A stretch of 64,000 bases of DNA from Dielma fastidiosa. Its GTDB lineage: Bacteria > Bacillota_I > Bacilli_A > Erysipelotrichales > Erysipelotrichaceae. A program made the position numbers and the translations under genes. The DNA lies in contig NZ_HE578931.1 of assembly GCF_000313565.1 (NCBI RefSeq), positions 1 to 64,000 on the forward strand, in the 5' to 3' direction. Shown one piece after another: positions 1 to 12,000 of this stretch; positions within the stretch are counted from its first letter, which is position 1, and every line of letters begins with the position of its first letter. The notes beneath the pieces are model-generated. The model made no database searches. It was not told where the DNA came from and saw only the letters and a list, made by a program, of their open reading frames with translations.

Positions 1-3000
1 CCGTCCGTGTGAACTGATCCGCATAGATGAACTGAACGCTCTGCATTTCATTCAGGTTCAGCTTCAATGAACCGCTGTGAGTCAGAGTATCCGGAGTCCA
101 TTCCAGAATGAATGGCTGATCATAATCGATCTGAACAAGGGCTGGAACGGTAAACACATAGCATTCCCGTTCGATATCCCATTGTCCTTCCAGACTGTTT
201 TCTCCCTGTTTCAGTTTGATGCTTGTCAGCTCAGGGCCGGTATCTACCTTCACCGTGTAGCTTACAATATGACCATTTTTACCGGAAAGCATATACACAA
301 CCTGACCTGTACTAAAATCAACTTGCGTCTTCCCACTTATCTGTACCTGATTCTGTGCAGTTACTGCTATTTCATTACTAACTGTGAAAATAGGCGTTAT
401 CTTTGTTAAATTCACTGTCTCAGGCAACATAATTGAAATTTCATATGATTCATCATTAATGATGCCAAGATAATCATTATCACCATCTATAATTTTAAAC
501 TCAGTAATTCTGGCATCTTCTTCAGGAACACTTTCATTTAATGCCCAAACTGTATAAGTTGTAACATTTTCAACATTTTTTGAATCAATAATGCTGTATG
601 TAAGTGAGTTTGTAAAGTTATTAACCGTTTCCTTACTTATTTGAATAACATCTCCGACTCTCACTTCCGCATCGTTTACTTCAGTTCCTTTCTGACTTAA
701 ACTGAATTCAGCTATCAGTGATGCTTTGCTAACAAAAGTTGGCAGTAAAACAGTTATCGTATGATTATCATTATCAATATTTCCTATATAAGTATTATTA
801 TTTTTATCTGTGAGTATAAACTTTTCCATTAATATTGGTGTAGGAATTTGCTTGCTGACATTGACCATAAAGACTTTATATTTACTTGGATCTGTTTCTG
901 ACATAACAGTAATCATTGCGATTCCTTCACTTATGCCGCTGACTTTACCAGTATTGTCAACAACTGCAACTTTCTCATTGCTTGAAGTAAACCTCAGTTT
1001 ATCAGCCTCTATTGCTGATTGATCCAACGGGTCTGTTTCAAGCGTACAGTTAATTTGTGTTTCTTCACCAATTTCAATATTGCTCTTTACAATTTCTGCA
1101 TCCAAAGTAATAACAGAAACATTGCGGATTTCAACATGAATGCTGTCTTCACCAATACCTTTTACTGCTTTTACATTTATTGCTGCATTGCCACTGCGTT
1201 TTGCAGTCAATACAACACCTGCTTCATGCTGTTGTATTGTAAGCAGATCGGATGGTACGCTTGTCCAGTTTAGATATGGATTACCGAGTCCGTTTACTTC
1301 AAGTTCAGTATTTAAAGTTGCTTGATCTTTACCTTCTATTAGATAAAGTATTATTGATTTATTATTATCTTCATCAACAAGTACTGAATCACCCTTAATA
1401 TTAATTGCTGTAACTTCTTGGACAGCTTTTAATACTTTTACAAGACAAATGCTTTCAATCGTTTTTATACCATCTATGCCATCTCCGCTGATGTCAGCTT
1501 TTACTTTTAACGTAAAATCTTCATCGCTATCAATAACACCCGCTTTCAGTTGTATTTTTGACTGATCCACAGTATCAGTTGTAAACCTTAATTTATCTCC
1601 ATCATAACTATTACCCTTTGAATCATACAAAGACCATGTATATTGCACATTTTGTCCTTCTGTAATCAATGGATGCAGCTGAACTTGCAAGTTTCCACTC
1701 ATGCCGCTTTCCAATTGTATGTTTTCTTGGCTTAAATTAAGTTCATATTCCGGAATATTTAAAACATTAACTACAATTGTTTTAGTAACAGAACTTGAAG
1801 AATCTACAGGTCTTATAGTGATAACCGCTAAGCCCTGTGCTAATGCGCTTATTATTCCATCTTCATCAATAGTAGCCACTGCTTCATTATCACTTATCAA
1901 GCTTAAAGTTGGATTAGATGCTGCTGAATCTGCTGCTGCAACTATTTTCTTAGCTGAGCCAGCATATAACTCGAGTCTTGATCCTATATCATTACCCTCT
2001 TCATCTCTGACTGTAATATCAGTGACGGGTGTTTTTGCTTCTGCACTCACCTTAATATTAACAAAAGCATTCACACCATTAATGTTAAGAATTATCAGAG
2101 CTGTACCTGCTTTATCAAATGTATTGACTACCGCTTTTAATGGATCATTTTGATTTTGAGTAACAGTCGCAATTGTTTCATCAGTGCTTGACCAAGTAAA
2201 GGTTAAATCATTTATATCGCCAGTATAAACAGCTGTAGCATTCAGTACCTGACTTTTTCTAAAGCTTAGTTCTGTGGAAGATGGTGAAATTTCTAATGAT
2301 TTAACAAGACCATTTGGTTCCTTTACTGTAACTGCAAACGTTGCTTTTACGGCTGAAGCTATATCTTGATCTAATTCATCATCATGAATAATAATTGTAT
2401 GATTGCTGATCGCATGTAAATTTGCAGTGCCAGCTGATACTGCAGTAACTATACCCGTTACTTGATCTACCTTTAAAACTGCTTCATTATCACTTTGCCA
2501 TCTTATTTCTGTATTTAATGGAGTAATTTCATTATGAGAAGTATCATAAAACTTAACCTTACCCAAAGCTATCTCACCCATAGTAAGAGTCTCTGGAATG
2601 TTGATTACTTCAATTTCAGTTACTGCCACTGGCTCAGGAACTTCTTGTATTGTCTCTAGCACAGAAATTGTTATTGTATCACTAATACCATTGGCTGCTA
2701 TTACTTGAACTTCTGCTGTACCTACAGCTACAGCTGTAATTTTGCCTGTATCATCTATCTTTATAATATTATCACGGATAATTTCATTGCCATCACCGTC
2801 AGTTGTACTGATAATTTCTTGATTATTTGAATCAAACTCTCTGATCACCTGCCAAGTAAGTTTACCCGTCATTGCATCTAAAGGAGTAGGCATTACGCTT
2901 AATTGTATGCTGCTAGTTGTACTGCTGTTTTTTACTAAAACTTTCCCGCCTACAATCTTAAGTGAAGTTAATGTCCCTTTCTTCACAGTTACATTTAATT

Positions 3001-6000
3001 CATTACTTATAATTGAACTATCTGCCTTTGCCTTTGCCCTCAAACGGTAAGTTTCAGAATTACCGTTTAGCAATTTTTTTGCTTGTAAGGTATATCCTGA
3101 ACTTGTTTTAACAATCTCGACACCATCACTCTCACTTAATTCCTTAAATTTTGTTAAAGACTGATCATATATTTCCCAGATCAATTCTGTGTTTGAAGTA
3201 TTATCAGGAAGAACCTTTACTGGTAATAATGCACTGTATCCTTCTATTAATTCTATGGAGGATTGTGCAATTTGTACTGATTCAATTTTAATTTCTGAAA
3301 TTAAAATTACACATTGTGCTTCTTTACCATTAATAGATGCTGTAACAATCACACTTTCACCTGGCACAACACCTGATACTGGCTTAATTCTGATTTTTGT
3401 CAAATCGCCGCCAATAGTTTCATAAGTCACAATTCCTGTTTTGCTAAGCTTCCACTGAACTTCTTTATTCTGAAGATCGCTTGGTAGAATACTGGCATTT
3501 AATTCAACACCTGTCGTGTCTTTAGAACCTAAAGTTATTACTTTTTTATCAAGTGTTATGTTCTGAGCGCTGGCATCCTTAGTCGATATAATAATTTCTG
3601 AAACTACATCGGAACCATCACATGCAGCAGCTGTTATTTTGACATTTCCGCCTTTTTTTATAACTTTGATTCTGCCGATGGAAGCTTCTTCTTCCATGAT
3701 TCTGACACTATCTGGGTCTGAACTAGTCCAACGTAAGATTTTATTACTAGCATCTTTTCCATCAACCCCAATCACTTCTGCAGTTATCAATGCTTCGTTG
3801 CCAGGTTCCAATGAAGTTTCTGGACCATGTAATAAAATGCTTTCTACTAGTACTTCATCCAGGACTACCCTGATAACACATTCAGCATAAACACCGTTTT
3901 TCTCTGCTTTTAATATTGTGCTACCGCTTTTTAAAGCTGTTAATGTGACTTGATTACCATTTTCTTCTATTGATAAAATTGAAGAATTACTAAGCGTCCA
4001 AGTTGGATTCTCAAGCTGACTGCCTGCATTTCCGCTTGCTGTTACCTCTATCTGTTCACCCTTCACCAATAATACTTCACTTTGATCTAATATTATTTGT
4101 GTCAAATCTGCTGATGTAGAGGTAACGGTACATGTTTTCTTAATTCTTTCATCAGCAGTACTGATTGCTGTTATAACTGCTGTTCCTGCCTTTAAAGCAG
4201 TCATTAAACCTGCTTCATTAATTGCTATGATAGATGGATCACTGCTTTCCCACTTTATACGCTGATCAGTAGCTTTTAAACGGACCCCATTAATTGTTTC
4301 TCCCCAGACGACTGCACTCAGTTCTTTACTTTGGCCCGCTATTAAAGATGATGTTTCTGCTAAACTAATCAATTTCGGCTCAATGTAGGCTATTGTTCCT
4401 GAAAGCTGGGCAGTACAATGAATACCTTGCGCATTAACAGCCATAGATTCTGCGGTTATAATAATTTGTTTTCCTGCTGTAGCTTCATTTCCTACCTTAA
4501 TGTATACCATTCCTTCAATATACTCATCATTGCTTATTGTCTGTCCTGAAGCATTTAGGAAAGTTACGCTTGTATCATTACTTGACCATTTAACCTTTTG
4601 TGAAACTCTGTCTGAAGGGTCTACAATCGCCTTAATTTGTGCATTATCCGTTCCTGGTTTTAAAATAAGTGCTGATTTACTAAAAGATATACTTTGAGCT
4701 GTTGGCTCTTCGATATGAATTTTTTGCTTATATTCAATATCTTTATTATTTTCACCTTTAATTTTAACTGTGAGAATAACATCACCTGAACTAAGTGCTT
4801 TGAAGCTTCCCGTGGCTGTAATTTCTGCATGTACATCTTCATCTTCAGCATCAGCATTATTTAACGACCATAGAAATTCGCTAGCTGAAACCGTAGCATT
4901 TCCCGGTTCATATATTGCTGATAATTGCAGCTGATCTTTAGCGGTGACAGCCATACCTTCAATGGCACTGCCATCTTCTTTTATACCCTTAAGGATTGCG
5001 CCAGCTGCTGTACGGATACCATTTATTTCTGTAACATAAATCTTTTTATCTGTAACCTGTACTTCAATGATTAAAGGATCTGCTTGATAGCCGCTTAGTT
5101 CATTTATTTCGGGTGTTACAGTAATAATTGTTTCACCAATTTTCCCCTTAAATGTCAGTTTGCCTGATGAATCAACTGTTGCTATACTTTCATCACTAGA
5201 AGTGAAGTGCAAACCACGATTCGTTGTTGATTCTGGTTCAAATCCAATATTCAATTGAAGACTAGACATTCCAACATTAACGCTAATTTGATTTCCTTCA
5301 TTAGCGTATATCTTTTCTGGATATATTTCGATAATATCGATATCTGCCTCTGCTTTAATTGAACCATCTTCTTTACTAGTTGCAGTTACCTTAACTTTAC
5401 CTGGTTTAAGTGCTGTTAAATAACCGTTTTCATCTATAACCGCTAATGGATCTGATACAGTATCCAGATTTTGAACCGACCAAACTACGCTAGGATTCGC
5501 AGCAGATAATGGTGTTGGTTCTGCCTTTAGTTTTAATGTTGTACCCTTGCCAAGTGAATAAAAATTATCTATTGGTAATGGTTTTCCTGTATCACGATCA
5601 ATAATTTCTAAACTCTCAACTTTTGTCCATTCAATCATGATCCAAACGGTATCCATTATTTCATTGCCTAATGGTGAAGTAACTGTAATTTGTGCTGTAT
5701 CACCTAATTTAGCCTGTTGACTTATCTTAACAATTGGCTTATTATCCAAATCCTTATCGATTATAAATATAGATGGCATAGAACTAGTATAAATAAGTTC
5801 AGCTTCTTCTTCACTAACTGAAGCCGGTTCTATTTTTGTATGAAGTTCAACAGATTTACCGATCTCACCGCTTAAGAAAGTTTTACCTTCAGGTAATATG
5901 ATTTGCAGATTATCAATTGTGGCTTCTATGACATGAATTTCAAATTGTGTTTTAATTCCGCTGCCATCTAATGCCTCTGCTGTTACAACATAATAAACAT

Positions 6001-9000
6001 CAAATGCTGTATCTACAATTGTTACCTTACCATTTTGATCAATAAGGGCTCCATTTGTTTCAACTAATTCATCATTCACTTTTTTCTGAATTGACCACCT
6101 TATATCCTTAATTGTCGCATCGTCATTCATCTTAGCTTCTAGTATTTGCTCAGTATGACTTAGATCCATAACATGGCTGCCTATTATCTTTAGTTCGGTA
6201 ACCGGATTATTAACTATGAAATCGATACTTGCTACAACTTTAGATTCAGACTCAGCAGTAATTGTTGCCTGTCCATGCCTTAATGCATAAATTTCAATAT
6301 GTTTGTTATTTTCTGAATCCTCAATAATACTCAAGACTTCAGGATTGCTGCTAATCCACGTTAGCTGTTCATCAATAGGCTGCATTTCTGCAGTTATTGT
6401 ACGATTGTCATTAACGCATAATTCAGTATCCTTGTCTTCACCTTCAATCATTAAAATGATGCTTGTAGTTACTGCTTCTACCTTAACCTTGCACACAGCA
6501 ATCTGACCGTCTTTGGACATAGCTTTTATGATAGTAGTGCCTGGTGTTTTACCCGTAATTTTCCCTGATTGATCGACTGCTGCGATAGTTGTATTTTCTG
6601 ATTCCCAATATAAATCAGTACCCATACTTATTGGATTCACTCTTGCAGATAACGATGTCGTTTCTCCGCTCTTCATAGTTATTGAATTTTGATTCAGCGT
6701 CACTGTTGACGGATCACCTAACTCAGGATAAAGACCATTTAGACGCCATGTGCGATAAGTAATACCATCAAGTTCGGGGAGTTCTTTTATACCTTCATTT
6801 AATTGCCGTACAACTGATGAAGGATCAGATATTGGAGCTGTTGCTTGTGCAAAGTCTGCATGAATTTCATCCTTTCTATCTGTTGACTCTACCTCTGCCC
6901 CATTTATAGTTCCATTAAAAAATACATTTTCTTGTCTGAAAACACCTGGAGAAGTGTGTTCAACCACAGTCCAATAACTTCCATAGGTTGGATAAGTATA
7001 ATCAAAGTGTGCAAATACATTTTTATTGAGAATATAGTCACTGCGGCTAGTAGCAATTCGTCCGATTATTGAACCAATATATGCCGAAATATTAGTTTGT
7101 ATGGTGATATCTGTATAACAGTTAAATAAATTTTGTGATGTAGAATGGAAACTTTCATTAGCAATTAATCCACTAATCATTGCTGTTGCGGAACCACCTG
7201 CATTCACTACATTGATTTTGCCAGTTACCGATGAATTTACAATAAGTCGTAAAGCATCTGGTACATTTGAAGCTAAACCTGAAATTTGCTTTACTCCGCT
7301 GGAATGAGTGCGATAGTTAATTATCATATTATTGACGTCTACATTAATAATCGTTGATCCTTCATTCATTCCACATCCTGCAATTAATACTGCAGTTTGA
7401 TTATTAACGGCTACTGAATCGTCGATATCTAATAATGGATTATTTATACTAATGTTGCGGAACTCAACCGCCTCACCTACTCCTGTTACTATTGCAATAT
7501 TATTCGCTTTTGTCGTGCTTCCTCTAATTATTGGGGATTCAAAGGTTAAATCATGAATTACAGAATTTTTCATTCTACCAAATAATCCAACTAATCTATA
7601 TTCAAGATTTGAAATCAAAAAGTTATTGATCGTTTTTCCATTACCATTGAAATTACCGCCAAAATAATAATCAGAATCATAAGCGATAGGTGTCCAATTT
7701 CGACCGCCAAAATCTAAATCATTATCTAAAATAACTTCAATACCATCATAGTGATTTAAATTTGCATTAACCTGATTAGCAATATAAGCAAGCTGAGATG
7801 GTCTTTGGATATGAATTACATTTTCAACAGGTGTTACCATTTCTACTGAGCCATCCCATGCGTCTGAGATATTTTTATCCTTTATTTGAATAATTACTTC
7901 ATCATAAATTTCTGGATTAATTGATGATGATGCTCTGACTGTGACAGTACCGCTGTTATCTCCTGTTAATAAAGTACCTTTAGAAGATATTGAAGCATTT
8001 GTATTTTCATCATTAATTAAACTCCAATTCAGTAATGAAGCATCAGCATCACCCGGTTTTAGATAAGCATTTACTTTTTCTATACTGTTCACATAAACAG
8101 TATCCAAAGCTTCAAGCTGAATCTCACTAATATCTAAAGGTTTAGGTGTTACCATCAAAAGGCAGGTAGATTTAGGATATCGATTATCTGATGGTGTCAT
8201 TGTTATCACGGCGGCAAATGTAGGCACCGCAGTGTCCTTAACTTTTACTAACCCGTTATTATCAACCGTGACATCAGGGTGACTGCTCGTGTATGTAACT
8301 TTGACATCCTGAGCTGTAAAAGGTACAATCACTTTTTCTAATTGCAATGTTTCACCTGGTACAACCACTTTAGAGGTTGGATTCACAGTAATACTTGTGA
8401 TATTAGGACTAGCAAAACCTGGAGGTTCATTACCTGAGGTATACCATGAATTATAGTTGTATTTATTATCCATCTTAATGATATGTCCATTTAACAAATT
8501 AACAAGCGAATCTGTTATCTTATCTGAAGCAATTATTTTATCATCAGCTATTTCTATTGCACCCGTTAAATCTTCAACTGGGGTTAGCTTACCAAAATGT
8601 TCACTATGAATATAAACATTATCACACGTTACTCTTGATGTATTTCTTACAATCGGATCAAAAGTTAATGGTTCCGAAAAATCAGTATCAATATCGAAAT
8701 ACGAATTACTTATTTCTACTAGTGTTGAACCCATATTAGTATTAGAGTAAAAACCACCTGTAATAAAAGAAGCTGAACCTTTGCTGTTATCAATAGTGAT
8801 TTTTCCGGTTAATGCAACATTATATGTAATACCGTCTGGCATTACAATATGCGGAGAAATACCAGAGATTTGTTTTATTCCCCGATTGTTTGTTACATAT
8901 TTAAGATCAATATTTTTAGCATCTATATTTATTAGTGTAAAACCATAGCCAGCATGTCCAAAAAGGAATGCTGCAGTACTATTTCCTTCTCGATAATCAT

Positions 9001-12000
9001 CAATCATTAACTTACCATTACTAATAACGACATCACTGACTGAAAAAGTATCGATTGATCCACATAATAAGCCCATGTATGTAGCTGAATTTAAAGTAAG
9101 CTGAATATCAATTACAGGATTGATAAATTTAAAGTTTTTTATCACAACTGGATTATCAGCCGATCCAAACGCATTACCAAATAAACCTAAATCTTGCTGT
9201 GCAAATATTTTGTCATTAATCAGCATATTACTTATTGTTTTTCCATTACCATTAAATGTGCCTCTAAATGGATTGTATTGATTACCAATTGGTATCCAAT
9301 TGTGGCCGCCAAGATTTATATCATTCATCAATAGGATTTCTTTATTTTTAAAGCCTTGATATAAACCAGCATTTGTTTGATCAGCAACCCAAGCTAATTC
9401 GCTCGGCTTTGTAATATAATACCTTACTCCATCATTATCTGGTTCTTCAATACTGCCATCCCATATGTTTCCTGAATGAATAGTAATCAGCTTTTCTACA
9501 ATGATGCCACCTGCTTCTGCACGAACAGTAATTGCTCCTGCCTTATAGGCAGTAAGCAGACCTGAAGAGCTTACTGAAGCAATCTCACTCACAGTTTTAA
9601 CACTCCATCTTACATTTTGCTCTGCTGATGTTGGTAATACTACAGCTTTCAGCTGAACTGTATCGCCTGCTTTTATCAACCCAGAATCCTGGATAATAAT
9701 TGATTCTGCAGCAGTTTCATCAGGAAGTACAATAATTTCAGCCTGATCACTTGAAATCATCTGATTATTTTCAAATGCCTGCATTTCAATAACGGCACCT
9801 TGATGGGCAATTGCATTTCCACTGATTGACACTAAACCGTTATCATTAACACTGATTGAATCGCTGCCACTGATTTTAGAAAACTTTATATCGATGTTTT
9901 TACCAGCTATAAAAGGTATTAACTGGGTTTCAAGCTGTGCTGTTTCATTCTTATGAAGCTGAAGATAAGTATCTTTCAACACTACTTTATATGTATCACT
10001 GTCAGAAAAATAAGGAGAACTGCCTTCCTGATTGCTCCATGATAATGCTGGATAATTAGATACTGATGGTTTACCTAAATTCAGTTGATTAACCAATGCA
10101 TTTTCAATGCTGCAGTCCGCTCTAAATAATTCACTGTTTAATTTTGTTGTCTTGTTACCCAGCGTTGTATCATTGATTACAGTATCTTGTCCGCTTCCAA
10201 ACGCACGCATGTTTTCTTTACTGATTCTGCCGTTTGCATCATTGAAAACAGCATCGAGATGCCAATATACATTCGTTATTTCTGTATAAAACACCGAAGA
10301 AGTGGAAGCATAACCTCCAATTGCACCTGGTGGATTACTATTAAATACATTAGTTAGTGAATTATCTGCATATACATTATTCAAAGCAATATAAGAATTG
10401 ATAGATCCTATCAAACCACCTACATATATTGGTTTAGACGGATTTGTAATTTCTTTATTTTCAATTCTCATTGATGAATAAGAATTATAAATTTTAAATG
10501 CAGTTTCTGCTGTAGAAGGAAGTGAAGCATTATCTGATCCCACTATAATACCGACAAGTCCTCCTAAATTTACAGTTGAAGCATTATTGATTAATGTTAC
10601 TGTTCCCTCCGTGTATGAGTTAATTATCATGCCATTATATGCAATAGCTTTACCGATTAATCCGCCTGCAGTTGAAGCCTTGGCTGATAAATTTTGCGTC
10701 GTACTATTAGCAATAATGGTATTGTATTGAGCATAGCCAATTAACCCGCCAGTTAGTCCTTCAGATACTATGGCAGCATTTTTTGAACTAGTATTGGTAA
10801 TAATAGAATCCTGTGCTTGACCTGCCAATGCTCCAGCAAAACTATCAGAAGTACCATTGATGATTACTGAATTATTTAATGTTAGATTGCTGATGGATGC
10901 ATTATTCAGCCAGCCAAACAAACCATATAGTGTACTATCATGATCACTATACTTGGAGCCATCAATGTAAAGATTACTAATTGTATTTCCTTGACCATCG
11001 AAGTTTCCTGCGAAATAAGTACCCGGCTGCGAGCCTATCGGTATCCAGCTTATGTTATTGTTGCCATTTAAATCAATATTTTTATCTAAAACAATTGATT
11101 GATTCTCAAAGGTATTGCCTTTGTTTGTACTATCAGCTATCCATTTCAATTCACTAGCTGTTCTAATATGATACACGCCAGATATTAATTCTGGCTGTTT
11201 GCTGGAGATTCCATCCCATACTGTATCTTCAATATTAATCAAATAATCATCACGGATCAAAGTACCTTCAGCAATAGCTACAACTTTAACTTTGCCATGT
11301 CCCTTGGCTAGAAGCAGGCCGGTCATCTCATTAATTTCAGCTATTTGATTTTCACTGACAAGCTCTTCTTTGCCATCAGGATTATTATCTATATACCATC
11401 TTATATTGGATCGATCAGCATAAGTTGGATGCGCAGTAACAGTTAAAAGTTTTGAATTACCTGTTAGCAATTCTCCTGGGTAATTGATTTTTATTTTATC
11501 TGCTGAATCATCACTAATAACTATAAGCTTTACTGTTTCACTAATTGAACCGCATGTAACAATTAACTGAGCTGTCGTTCCAACTGCTGCATGATTGCCA
11601 TTTATAATACCATTATTTACTGTAATTCCTGTAGTATTATCACTGCCATCATCATTTTTAATAACCCATGAGATGCTGTCTGTTCGAAACGCATCATATG
11701 GGAACAGCGATGTCTTAATTTCGTTTTCTTTACTGCTATGCAAATAATATACATAACTTCCATCTTCTGCCTTATATACAGGATATAAATCTATTCCTGT
11801 AACCGGATCAATCGCAAAATCAGCAAAAGCTGATATATGATATTGCCAATCTTTCAAGATGTAATCAGGATACTTCTTACGATTTTCATTTAGATTATTT
11901 ACCATCATTGTAGATTGCAAGTCACTCGTATTACTACCTGGTATATCAATATTCACATTACTTTTATCACCAAGACCTATAGCTTTTTGGTTTTCAATTG

